This document shows positions 7,791 through 16,295 of a stretch of DNA of 38,733 nucleotides, piece by piece. A model generated the notes under the pieces. That model searched no databases and was not told where the DNA came from. It was given only the letters and a program-made list of their open reading frames with translations. The translations under genes were made by a program, and so were the position numbers. Each line of letters opens with the position of its first letter. Positions within the stretch are counted from its first letter, which is position 1. The stretch spans positions 1-38,733 of the forward strand of contig CAZEQK010000032.1 of assembly GCA_964514395.1 (NCBI GenBank), written 5' to 3'. The stretch is from CAZEQK01 sp964514395. Lineage in GTDB: Bacteria; Bacillota; Bacilli; Tepidibacillales; Tepidibacillaceae.

Positions 7791-9722
7791 GTGAAACGAG
7801 TCTCACAGGTAACAGTTAGAAAAAGAATTCTACTATCCCTTTTGGTTGGTAGTATCATATTTGTTTCTCTCATATTAAGACTTGGCTACATCCAAATAGT
7901 AAAAGGAAGCTGGTTTGCAGTATTAGCCGAAAATCTATTCAATAGAGATATACCAGTAGAGGCAAAAAGGGGTAAAATAATAGATCGAAACGGCGAATTA
8001 TTAACCTATAATGTTAGTTCGCCCACAGTAATGGCAATACCTGTACAGGTAAAAGAAGCAGTACATACAGCAAAAGAGCTTGCAAATATATTAAATATGA
8101 ACCAAGAAAAAATTTATAAATTGATTACAAAAAAAACGCTAATGGTTAAGGTGGCTAGAAAAATATCAGAAAAGGAAGCTACAGATATAAAGGCTTTAAA
8201 GCTACCAGGAATCGTGATAACTGAAGAGAGTAAACGATATTATCCTGAAAATAGCTTTGCTTCCCATGTTTTAGGGTTTGTAGGAATTGATAATCAAGGC
8301 TTAACAGGTATCGAAAAGGTATATGATCAATTATTAATGGGAACGAAGGGTGCTATTTCCTTTAGTGCAGATGCAAGCGGAAGAAAAATGCCAAATCAAG
8401 CAGAAACCTATACTCCACCTAAGGATGGGTATACCCTTGAATTGACGATTGACAAACAAATACAATCCTTTATTGAGAGCCAGTTGGATCAAGCCATGCT
8501 GACCTTAAATCCGGACCAAGCATTAGCGATTGCAATGGATCCAAATACAGGGGAAATACTTGGTATGGCTAATCGGCCTAATTATGATCCGGAGCATTAT
8601 AACAATTATCCGAGTGAAATCTATAATAGAAATTTACCGATTTGGATGGCATATGAACCGGGTTCAACCTTTAAAATTATTACATTAGCTGCATCATTAC
8701 AGGAAAAAACGATTGATTTAAGCGATAGCTTTTATGATCCTGGCTATATTGAAGTAGCTGGTCAGAAGCTCCATTGCTGGAAGTCTGGGGGCCATGGCAG
8801 TGAAACATTTCTTGAGGTCGTTGAAAACTCCTGTAACCCAGGCTTTGTGGCGATGGGTCAAAAATTAGGAAAAGATAGACTTTTTAACTATATTAAAAAA
8901 TTTGGGTTTGGTGAAAAAACAGGTATTGATCTACTTGGAGAGCAAAAGGGTATTTTATTCGATATGAAGAATGTAGGCCCTGTAGAGCTTGCGACTACAT
9001 CATTTGGTCAAGGAGTTGCAGTAACTCCTATTCAACAGGTAGCAGCAGTTGCAGCTGCAATAAATGGTGGGAAACTACTAAAGCCATATCTATTAAAAGA
9101 GATACATAATCCAAAAACAGATCAAGTCCTAAAGATTAATTCTCCAGAAGTGAAACGACAGGTAATCTCACCTGAGACGTCAAAAGAGGTTCGCGATGCT
9201 CTTGAAAGCGTGGTAGCAAATGGAACAGGAAGAAACGCATATATTGATGGCTTTAGAGTTGGTGGAAAGACAGGGACGGCGCAAAAAATAGGACCTAATG
9301 GTGGTTATTTGGTGAATAATTATATTGTTTCATTTATTGGCTTTGCTCCAGCGGATGATCCCCAAATTGTAATCTATGTTGCCATTGATAATCCAAAGGG
9401 TATTCAATTTGGTGGAGTAGTTGCAGCACCAATGGTAAAAAGTATATTAGATAGCTCGCTTCAATATTTAGAGGTACCAAAAAGAGATGGACAATTAGAA
9501 AAGAAGAATCGCTATGGGCTCGATGTTCCTTATGTTGAGGTACCTAATTTGATAGGACAATCGATTCAAAAAATCAGACAGAGTATCTATTATAATTTTA
9601 ATTTAGAGGTAGATGGGAAGGGTAGTGTTGTTGTACAGCAAATCCCCAAATCTGGTACGAGAATAGAAAAAGGTTCAACGATTAGAATATATTTAGGTGA
9701 CAAGCAGAAAAAAGGAGATTAA
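7791..9722 (+). CDS. spoVD: Stage V sporulation protein D (spore cortex transpeptidase)
   Basis: A class B penicillin-binding protein specific to spore cortex synthesis; it partners with the SEDS protein SpoVE in the outer forespore membrane. One anchor helix (about residues 12-32), a pedestal domain (RGKIIDRNGE), a transpeptidase with STFK (Ser292), SCN (347-349) and KTGT (493-496), and a single C-terminal PASTA domain. Two cysteines, Cys329 and Cys348, in LHCWKSGGHG and NSCNPGF are 19 residues apart, matching the redox pair of B. subtilis SpoVD that the thioredoxin-like StoA keeps reduced. GTG 7791, seven bases after AGAAGGGGG, gives 643 residues; the ATG at 7755 has no site and overlaps the inverted repeat. 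The paralogue pbpB lies just upstream. Confidence 0.95.
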   Translation: MKRVSQVTVRKRILLSLLVGSIIFVSLILRLGYIQIVKGSWFAVLAENLFNRDIPVEAKRGKIIDRNGELLTYNVSSPTVMAIPVQVKEAVHTAKELANILNMNQEKIYKLITKKTLMVKVARKISEKEATDIKALKLPGIVITEESKRYYPENSFASHVLGFVGIDNQGLTGIEKVYDQLLMGTKGAISFSADASGRKMPNQAETYTPPKDGYTLELTIDKQIQSFIESQLDQAMLTLNPDQALAIAMDPNTGEILGMANRPNYDPEHYNNYPSEIYNRNLPIWMAYEPGSTFKIITLAASLQEKTIDLSDSFYDPGYIEVAGQKLHCWKSGGHGSETFLEVVENSCNPGFVAMGQKLGKDRLFNYIKKFGFGEKTGIDLLGEQKGILFDMKNVGPVELATTSFGQGVAVTPIQQVAAVAAAINGGKLLKPYLLKEIHNPKTDQVLKINSPEVKRQVISPETSKEVRDALESVVANGTGRNAYIDGFRVGGKTGTAQKIGPNGGYLVNNYIVSFIGFAPADDPQIVIYVAIDNPKGIQFGGVVAAPMVKSILDSSLQYLEVPKRDGQLEKKNRYGLDVPYVEVPNLIGQSIQKIRQSIYYNFNLEVDGKGSVVVQQIPKSGTRIEKGSTIRIYLGDKQKKGD

Positions 9723-9768
9723 AATAAAGAGGTCATATATAAAATAGAAGGCTTCGCCACTGCTAATA

Positions 9769-9803
9769 GCTAGGTGTAAGCCTAGTTTAATTTATGCTAG
9801 AAT
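9769..9803 (+). promoter_or_regulatory. Probable promoter with palindrome upstream of murE
   Basis: An extended -10, TGC TAGAAT (-10 hexamer at 9798-9803), lies about 70 bases before murE. No good -35 is seen; the position is occupied by the palindrome CTAGG-TGTAAG-CCTAG (9770-9785 region). The element AAGCCTAGTTT at 9778-9788 recurs exactly in the ftsA promoter region. This suggests murE and the genes after it can be transcribed apart from spoVD. Confidence 0.45.
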
Positions 9804-9873
9804 AGAAAATATTCAGTCTGCTTTAATGCTTTTTTGTCTATAATGGAAGTAAGGCTAGAGGAGGAAATATCTG

Positions 9874-11358
9874 ATGAATTTGAGTCAATTAATAAAACCA
9901 TTATTAACAGCAAAAATTGTTGGAACTACTAATATTGAAATAAATGGAATAGAAGTTGATTCTAGAAAAGTGAATGAGGGGAATCTATTTGTTTGTCTCA
10001 AGGGTTATACGGTTGATGGACATCTATATGCTGAAAAAGCTGTAGAGCTGGGAGCAAAAGCCATTTTATGTGAAAAAGAGTTACCAGTAACAGTGACACA
10101 GATCATAATAAAGGATACTAGGCAAGCGATGGCAATGATTTCTGATATTTATTATCAACACCCAACTCATCGATTAAAGGTGATTGGGGTTACAGGTACG
10201 AACGGAAAAACAACGACTACACACTTGATTGAACGAATTTTAACAGACAAGGGACATATAGCGGGATTAATAGGCACTATAAAAATGAAAATTGGTGATG
10301 AAGTTTTTGATGTAAAAAATACAACACCTGATGCGTTGGATCTACAAAAAAGCTTTGCAAAAATGATTGAGGTTGGATCAGACTATGCAGTAATGGAAGC
10401 TTCATCCCATGCTTTGGATATGGGAAGAGTCAGAGGGATTGATTATCATATTGCTGTTTTTACAAATCTGACCCAGGATCATTTAGACTATCATGTAACC
10501 ATGGAAAAATACCGTGATACAAAGGGTTTGTTGTTCTCACAGCTTGGTAATACCTATGCAGAAAATAAAGAAGATAACAAATTTGCTGTATTAAATATAG
10601 ATGATGAAGCAAGTCATTATTATAGCAAAATCACAGCAGCTCAAGTTATCACCTATGGTATTGATCAGGTAGCTGATGTAATGGCAACAAACATAGAAAT
10701 CTCTGCAATGGGAACTAAGTTTACATTAAATAGCTTTAATGGTTCAATAGATATAGATATGAAAATGATTGGTAAATTTAGTGTTTACAATGCCTTGGCA
10801 GCAACAACAGTTGCCCTTATTGAAGGTATTTCATTAGATGATATAAAGGCGAGCTTGGAAAGCGTGAATGGAGTAGATGGTAGGTTTGAAACAGTAGATG
10901 AGCAACAAGATTTTGCGGTAATCGTGGACTATGCCCATACGCCAGACAGCTTAGAAAATGTATTGAAAACGATTAGAGAATTTGTAAAGGGTAAAATTTA
11001 CTGTGTGTTCGGAGCAGGTGGAGATCGTGATCGAATAAAACGACCTTTAATGGGTGGTATTGCAATGAAATACAGCGATATCGCAGTGATTACCTCTGAT
11101 AATCCTAGAACAGAGGATCCAGAGCAAATCATAAAGGACATTCTTCCAGGTGTACAACAAGCAAACAGCCATGCTAAGTATGTTACGATTACGGATAGAA
11201 AAAAGGCAATTGAATATGCCATTGAGCATGCAAATAAAAATGATGTTATATTAATAGCGGGAAAGGGTCATGAAACCTATCAAATATTACAGGATAAGGT
11301 TATTCATTTTGACGATAGAGAAATTGCCCGGGAAGCAATTAGGAGAATGCAATCATGA
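9874..11358 (+). CDS. murE: UDP-MurNAc-L-Ala-D-Glu:meso-diaminopimelate ligase
   Basis: A cytoplasmic ATP-dependent Mur ligase that adds the third amino acid of the peptidoglycan stem peptide. The P-loop GVTGTNGKTTTT covers about residues 105-116 (Lys112). DNPR at 409-412 is the signature of enzymes that add meso-diaminopimelate rather than lysine, so the wall is of the DAP type, as in Bacillus. The three Mur ligase domains are complete and the length (494) is usual. GGAGGAAAT precedes the ATG. The last four bases overlap the murF start (ATGA), indicating translational coupling. Confidence 0.97.
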   Translation: MNLSQLIKPLLTAKIVGTTNIEINGIEVDSRKVNEGNLFVCLKGYTVDGHLYAEKAVELGAKAILCEKELPVTVTQIIIKDTRQAMAMISDIYYQHPTHRLKVIGVTGTNGKTTTTHLIERILTDKGHIAGLIGTIKMKIGDEVFDVKNTTPDALDLQKSFAKMIEVGSDYAVMEASSHALDMGRVRGIDYHIAVFTNLTQDHLDYHVTMEKYRDTKGLLFSQLGNTYAENKEDNKFAVLNIDDEASHYYSKITAAQVITYGIDQVADVMATNIEISAMGTKFTLNSFNGSIDIDMKMIGKFSVYNALAATTVALIEGISLDDIKASLESVNGVDGRFETVDEQQDFAVIVDYAHTPDSLENVLKTIREFVKGKIYCVFGAGGDRDRIKRPLMGGIAMKYSDIAVITSDNPRTEDPEQIIKDILPGVQQANSHAKYVTITDRKKAIEYAIEHANKNDVILIAGKGHETYQILQDKVIHFDDREIAREAIRRMQS

Positions 11359-12728
11359 AGCTTACGATAAATGAAGTGGTGAAGGCGGTAAAGGGTCAAC
11401 TATTAGATGGCAATGAAGCGGATGTGATTCTTGGTATAAGCACCGATTCTCGTAGCATTGGTGAAGAAGAAATGTTCGTTCCACTCATTGGTGATAAATT
11501 TAATGGTCATGACTACATCAAGATGGTAAGAGAAAAAGGAGCAAAGGTAGCTTTTTGGCAGGCAAATCAACCTATTCCGAGTGGGTTAAATGTTTCGCTA
11601 ATCGTAGTTGATGATACATTAGTTGCCCTACAGGACTTAGCCTTATATTATCGAAGGAAGATAAATCCATTAGTTGTTGGTGTCACTGGTAGCAATGGAA
11701 AAACAACAACAAAGGATTTGCTTGCATCTATTCTAAAGACAAAATATAAAATTCATAAAACAAAGGGTAATCTTAATAATCACATTGGGGTACCATTAAC
11801 CATTCTTTCTATGGCAGAGGATGTCGAAGTTGCTATTATTGAGATGGGGATGAGTAATCTTGGTGAAATAGAAGTATTATCAAAAATAGCTCAACCAGAT
11901 ATAGCACTGATTACAAATATAGGGGAATCTCATCTGGAATTTTTAAGAACAAGAGAAAATATTGCGAAAGCAAAGTTAGAAATATTATCTGGAATGAATG
12001 CTGGAGGATGGGCTATTTTATTAGGAGATGAAACCCTTCTAAAAAATGGAATTGAACGACTATCTAATCGACCTAATATCATTTGGGTAGGAAAAGGGAT
12101 AGAGAATGACTATTATTCGACCGAAGTAACAACAACAGAGACTGGACAGATATTATTTCATGATAATATGGGTGAATCCTACCAAATTTCACTCCTTGGT
12201 ATTCACAATGTAGTGAATACATTAATGGCTATTAGGGTTGGGCAATTGTTGAAGCTATCTATAAATGATATTAAATCTGGATTATCAGATATTGAACTCA
12301 CAGGAATGCGGATGGAGAAGATGGTCGCAAAGAGTGGGGCAGTGATATTAAATGATGCATATAACGCAAGCCCGACTTCCATGAAAGCAAGCCTTGAATT
12401 GTTAGGGGAATTAGAGGAATATACAAAAAAAATTGTAGTCTTAGGAGATATGCTTGAATTAGGAGAAATGACTGAATATTACCATCGAGAGATTGGTGGA
12501 ATTTGTGCTAATCTAGTAATGGATAAGCTAATAGCAACAGGTAATCTTGGTAAATGGATTGCAGATGGAGCACTCGAAGCAGGTATGGATAATAGTAAAA
12601 TTTTCTATACAGAAAACAAGGACGATATTATAAAATGTTTAAGAGATATTGCTGACCCTAACACCGTGATTCTAATAAAAGGCTCAAGAGGTGTGCGTTT
12701 AGAGAAAGTCGTAAACGAGCTACTATAA
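11355..12728 (+). CDS. murF: UDP-MurNAc-tripeptide:D-Ala-D-Ala ligase
   Basis: MurF attaches the D-alanyl-D-alanine dipeptide and so finishes UDP-MurNAc-pentapeptide, the substrate of MraY encoded next. The P-loop GVTGSNGKTTTKD holds Lys116; the central domain has EMGMSNLGEI and NIGESHLEFL, and the C-terminal domain NDAYNASPTSMKAS, all typical of MurF. The length of 457 is normal. It overlaps murE by 4 bases. Its last dozen bases (from 12717) were copied with mraY in the tandem duplication described below: a degenerate copy of GAGCTACTATAA sits at 13817-13828, just ahead of the second mraY. The functional gene itself is intact. Confidence 0.96.
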   Translation: MKLTINEVVKAVKGQLLDGNEADVILGISTDSRSIGEEEMFVPLIGDKFNGHDYIKMVREKGAKVAFWQANQPIPSGLNVSLIVVDDTLVALQDLALYYRRKINPLVVGVTGSNGKTTTKDLLASILKTKYKIHKTKGNLNNHIGVPLTILSMAEDVEVAIIEMGMSNLGEIEVLSKIAQPDIALITNIGESHLEFLRTRENIAKAKLEILSGMNAGGWAILLGDETLLKNGIERLSNRPNIIWVGKGIENDYYSTEVTTTETGQILFHDNMGESYQISLLGIHNVVNTLMAIRVGQLLKLSINDIKSGLSDIELTGMRMEKMVAKSGAVILNDAYNASPTSMKASLELLGELEEYTKKIVVLGDMLELGEMTEYYHREIGGICANLVMDKLIATGNLGKWIADGALEAGMDNSKIFYTENKDDIIKCLRDIADPNTVILIKGSRGVRLEKVVNELL

Positions 12729-12760
12729 CAGGGAATTTTTGAAAAGGGGATTTATTGATT

Positions 12761-13723
12761 ATGGAAATACGAATCATCATTTATACTATCATCGCAGCTT
12801 TTCTAATTGCAACATTACTTGGTCCATTATTTATACCAATACTCAGAAGATTAAAATTTGGTCAATCAATAAGAGAAGATGGGCCTCAGTTACATAGAAA
12901 AAAAGAAGGAACACCTACAATGGGTGGAATCATTATTTATTTAGCACTTATTTTTACTGTTATAAAATTTTCTCCTCATAATTCTAATTTGTATTTGTTA
13001 TTGTTTGTAACTTTAGGATTTGGATTCCTTGGATTTCTCGATGATTTTATCAAAATTATTAAAAAAAGAAATCTGGGTCTAACTGCAAAACAGAAGCTTT
13101 TAGGCCAAATATTTATCTCTTTAGTAATATTCTATGTGCTACAAAGGCAAGGACACAGTACAGTTGTTTATATTCCTGGACTATCCTGGGGTATTGATTT
13201 AAATTGGCTCTATCTACCCTTTGTTGTCATTGTAACAGTAGGGTCCTCTAATGCAGTGAATCTAACAGATGGTGTTGATGGGCTGTTAGCAGGAACAAGT
13301 GCTATCTCTTTTGGTGCCTTTTCCCTGATTGCCCTTAGTACCACTCAATTTGAAGTTGCAATTTTTGGTGCAGCGATGGTAGGAGCGGTCTTAGGATTCC
13401 TTGTAGTTAATGCACATCCTGCAAAGGTATTTATGGGGGATACCGGTTCATTAGGGATTGGGGGGGCATTAGCAACCATGGCTATATTAACCAAAACGGA
13501 ACTACTGCTTGTCATAATCGGTGGTGTGTATGTGATTGAAGTATTATCGGTTATGATTCAGGTAACATCTTTTAAAACCCGTGGTGTACGAATATTTCGA
13601 ATGAGTCCCATTCATCATCACTTTGAATTATCGGGCTGGTCAGAATGGAAGGTTGTCATGGTATTTTGGTTTATCGCTTTTATTTTTGCAGGCTTAGGTG
13701 TTTACTTGGAAGTTTTACAATAA
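12761..13723 (+). CDS. mraY: Phospho-MurNAc-pentapeptide transferase MraY, copy 1
   Basis: MraY transfers phospho-MurNAc-pentapeptide to undecaprenyl phosphate, making lipid I on the inner face of the membrane. About ten helices are predicted. The catalytic loops are intact: LDDFIK (Asp94, Asp95), NLTDGVDGL (Asp170, Asp173), the magnesium aspartate in KVFMGDTGSL (Asp227) and MSPIHHHFELSGW. Compared with copy 2 it keeps the more usual GSSNAVNL and LSVMIQV but has an unusual LVVNAHP before the HPAK loop. The ATG at 12761 gives the same N-terminal length as B. subtilis MraY; a TTG two codons earlier (12755) is nearer the AAAGGGG site and is possible. About 93% identical to copy 2 (23 differences in 322 residues over the longer reading). 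Confidence 0.93.
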   Translation: MEIRIIIYTIIAAFLIATLLGPLFIPILRRLKFGQSIREDGPQLHRKKEGTPTMGGIIIYLALIFTVIKFSPHNSNLYLLLFVTLGFGFLGFLDDFIKIIKKRNLGLTAKQKLLGQIFISLVIFYVLQRQGHSTVVYIPGLSWGIDLNWLYLPFVVIVTVGSSNAVNLTDGVDGLLAGTSAISFGAFSLIALSTTQFEVAIFGAAMVGAVLGFLVVNAHPAKVFMGDTGSLGIGGALATMAILTKTELLLVIIGGVYVIEVLSVMIQVTSFKTRGVRIFRMSPIHHHFELSGWSEWKVVMVFWFIAFIFAGLGVYLEVLQ

Positions 13724-13742
13724 AAGTGAGTGTGGTTATCTA

Positions 13743-13803
13743 ATGATAGATTACCATTAGCGAAATTATAGCATGTAAAGAAAAAGAAGAGTTAGAACGT
13801 ATC
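13743..13803 (+). pseudogene. Shrunken copy of the murD 5' end between the two mraY genes
   Basis: The sequence after mraY copy 1 repeats what follows mraY copy 2: a similar ribosome site, TATCTAATGATAGA at the murD start, then a piece like ACCATAGCGAAA and a piece like GTACAGAAAAAGAAGAGCTAG from about 125 bases into murD. The segments between have been deleted, so roughly 155 bases of murD are reduced to about 60. It has no coding capacity. Bases 13817-13828 then resemble the end of murF. Together these mark the duplication joint. Confidence 0.85.
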
Positions 13804-13857
13804 TTTAGGTGATGGTGAGCTACAATAAGGGTTTTTAGAAAAGGGGATGTAGTGAAT

Positions 13858-14820
13858 ATGGAAATACGAATGATCATTTATACTATCATCGCAGCTTTTC
13901 TAATTGCAACTTTACTTGGTTCATTATTTATACCTATACTCAGAAGATTAAAATTCGGTCAATCAATAAGAGAAGATGGGCCTTTGCTACATAGAAAAAA
14001 AGAAGGAACACCTACAATGGGTGGAATCATTATTTATTTAGCACTTATTTTTACTGTTATAAAATTTTCTCCTCATAATTCTAATTTGTATTTGTTATTG
14101 TTTGTAACTTTAGGATTTGGATTCCTTGGATTTCTCGATGATTTTATCAAAATTATGAAGAAAAGAAATCTGGGTTTAACTGCAAAACAGAAGCTTTTAG
14201 GTCAAATATTTATCTCCTTAGTATTATCCTATATGCTACAAAGGCAAGGACATGATACAGCTGTCTATATTCCTGGATTTTCCTGGGGTATTGATTTAAA
14301 TTGGCTCTATCTACCCTTTGTTGTCATCTTAACAGTAGGATTCTCTAATGCAGTCAATCTAACGGATGGAGTGGATGGGCTTTTAGCAGGAACGAGTGCT
14401 ATTTCCTTTGGTGCCTTCTCCCTGATTGCCCTTAGTACCACCCAATTTGAAGTAGCTATTTTTAGTGCAGCGATGGTAGGAGCTGTCTTAGGATTTTTAA
14501 TATATAATGCGCATCCAGCGAAGGTGTTTATGGGAGATACTGGTTCATTAGGGATTGGTGGGGCATTGGCAACCATGGCTATCTTAACTAAAACGGAGCT
14601 TTTACTTGTAATAATCGGTGGTGTGTATGTGATTGAAGTATTATCAGATATTATTCAAATTACATCCTTCAAAACACGCGGTGTACGAATATTTCGGATG
14701 AGTCCCATTCATCATCACTTTGAATTATCGGGCTGGTCAGAATGGAAGGTTGTCCTGGTATTTTGGTTTGTTGCTATTATTTTTGCGGGATTAGGTGTTT
14801 ACTTAGAAGTTTTATATTAA
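13858..14820 (+). CDS. mraY: Phospho-MurNAc-pentapeptide transferase MraY, copy 2
   Basis: A second complete lipid I synthase directly downstream of the first. All catalytic residues listed for copy 1 are present at the same positions (Asp94, Asp95, Asp170, Asp173, Asp227 and the HHH motif). It differs in membrane segments and loops: GFSNAVNL instead of GSSNAVNL, LSDIIQI instead of LSVMIQV, and the more usual LIYNAHP. GTG 13852 is an alternative start, mirroring TTG 12755 in copy 1; AAGGGG lies at 13841-13846. Most of the nucleotide differences lie outside a 168-base block (13989-14156) identical to 12892-13059. Both copies keep open frames and mostly conservative changes, so both are probably under selection. 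Whether both are expressed together or one has a special role cannot be told here. Confidence 0.93.
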   Translation: MEIRMIIYTIIAAFLIATLLGSLFIPILRRLKFGQSIREDGPLLHRKKEGTPTMGGIIIYLALIFTVIKFSPHNSNLYLLLFVTLGFGFLGFLDDFIKIMKKRNLGLTAKQKLLGQIFISLVLSYMLQRQGHDTAVYIPGFSWGIDLNWLYLPFVVILTVGFSNAVNLTDGVDGLLAGTSAISFGAFSLIALSTTQFEVAIFSAAMVGAVLGFLIYNAHPAKVFMGDTGSLGIGGALATMAILTKTELLLVIIGGVYVIEVLSDIIQITSFKTRGVRIFRMSPIHHHFELSGWSEWKVVLVFWFVAIIFAGLGVYLEVLY

Positions 14821-14839
14821 AAGTAGGTGGGGATATCTA

Positions 14840-16198
14840 ATGATAGACTATCAGGGAAAGAATATTATCGTGTTAGGACTTGCAAAAAGTGGAACAACCA
14901 TAGCGAAAATATTACATAGCTTTGGTGCGAACGTCATTGTAAATGATAAAAAGGATCAAGAAAAATGTACAGAAAAAGAAGAGCTAGAACGGATTGGAAT
15001 TAAAGTAATCTGTGGTTATCATCCTTTAGACATTATCAATAAAGAAGTAGATTTAGTCATAAAGAATCCAGGTATACCTTATTCTATAGAACCAATAAAA
15101 AAAGCAGAAGCCTTAAAAATTCCTGTTATTACAGAGGTGGAACTAGCCTATAAATTTTCAAAAGCGCCATTTATAGGAGTAACAGGCTCTAATGGAAAAA
15201 CAACGACAACAACATTGATTGGTGAGATATTGCAGGAGGCAGGGAAATCTCCTATTGTTGCGGGTAATATTGGAACAGTATTAAGCGAGCAGGCACTAAT
15301 AATAAATGAAAACCAAGTGCTAGTTTCTGAATTAAGCTCCTTTCAGCTAAAAGGAACAAAAGTATTTAAGCCTTATATCGCAATCCTATTAAATATATAT
15401 CCAGCCCATTTAGACTATCACAAAACGATTGAAGACTATATTCAATCAAAATTTAATATATTTAGAAATCAAGCTTCAAACGATTTTGCAATCATCAATG
15501 CTAATTGTGAAAAATGTATGGAATTAACCTCTACTATAGTAAGTAGTATCTATTATTTCTCAATAAAGGGGCCAGTCAGTCGAGGAGCATATATTGAAGA
15601 TGAGAAGCTATATTGGGTAACAGAGAAAGGGCGCACTGAGCTAGTAGACACCAATGAGTTATTTTTAAAGGGTGCCCTTCTTGAAAATGCATTAGCCTCT
15701 ATTATCGCTTCCCACTTATATGATGTAGATTTTGAAACCATTATTCGTGTATTAAAAAGCTTTAGAGGAGTAGAGCATCGCTTAGAATATGTTTTAACTA
15801 CGGCTTCTGAAGTTACCTTTTATAACGATTCAAAAGCAACAAACCCTCAAGCGACGATAACCGCACTGAGCTCCTTTAAAAAACCAGTCATATTGATTGC
15901 GGGTGGATTAGACCGAGGAATCGATTTTGAAGAGCTATTAGAGCCGTTTAAAAAACATGTAAAAACACTGATAACCTATGGTCAGAGTGCTGAAAAATTA
16001 AATAAAATTGCTAAAATGGCAGGGATAGAACAAGCTATTACCGTCGATAATGTTATTAATGCAGTGAAACAAGCATATGAACAGGCAAAAGACAAGGATA
16101 TCGTCCTTCTTTCGCCGGCATGTGCGAGCTGGGATATGTATTCATCTTTTGAAGAACGAGGACGCATTTTTAAAGAGGCTGTACATACACTTAAGTAA
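14840..16198 (+). CDS. murD: UDP-MurNAc-L-alanine:D-glutamate ligase
   Basis: MurD adds D-glutamate, the second residue of the stem peptide, in the cytoplasm. The N-terminal UDP-binding domain begins KNIIVLGLAKSGTT; the ATP site GVTGSNGKTTTTT has Lys120; the central domain includes NIYPAHLDYHKT and the C-terminal domain YNDSKATNPQAT and LSPACASWDMYSSFEERG, all diagnostic. At 452 residues it is a usual size. The site AGGTGGGG precedes the ATG. Its first 155 bases were included in the tandem duplication, and a degenerate copy lies between the mraY genes. The gene here is complete. Confidence 0.97.
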   Translation: MIDYQGKNIIVLGLAKSGTTIAKILHSFGANVIVNDKKDQEKCTEKEELERIGIKVICGYHPLDIINKEVDLVIKNPGIPYSIEPIKKAEALKIPVITEVELAYKFSKAPFIGVTGSNGKTTTTTLIGEILQEAGKSPIVAGNIGTVLSEQALIINENQVLVSELSSFQLKGTKVFKPYIAILLNIYPAHLDYHKTIEDYIQSKFNIFRNQASNDFAIINANCEKCMELTSTIVSSIYYFSIKGPVSRGAYIEDEKLYWVTEKGRTELVDTNELFLKGALLENALASIIASHLYDVDFETIIRVLKSFRGVEHRLEYVLTTASEVTFYNDSKATNPQATITALSSFKKPVILIAGGLDRGIDFEELLEPFKKHVKTLITYGQSAEKLNKIAKMAGIEQAITVDNVINAVKQAYEQAKDKDIVLLSPACASWDMYSSFEERGRIFKEAVHTLK

Positions 16199-16295
16199 AG
16201 GCTATAAAAGGGACAGATAAAATGATAGGAATCTTATTTAAGCATGATAGCAATATTTGTCTAGCCTAAGAAATGACGGTAAAGAGGTGTTCTTT

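Larger units (their letters stand above)
12717..14995 (+). repeat. Tandem duplication of murF 3' end - mraY - murD 5' end
   Basis: Unit one runs from about 12717 (end of murF) through mraY copy 1 to a shrunken murD start ending near 13803. Unit two runs from about 13817 (copy of the murF end) through mraY copy 2 into the functional murD (similarity to the relic until about 14995). The junction lies at about 13804-13816. No insertion sequence or long flanking repeat is visible. The murD relic has lost internal segments, so the event is not recent. Confidence 0.9.

Noticed and set aside
12700..15000. Insertion sequence as the cause of the mraY duplication
   Set aside because: No transposase, terminal inverted repeat or target duplication is visible; the unit starts and ends inside murF and murD.
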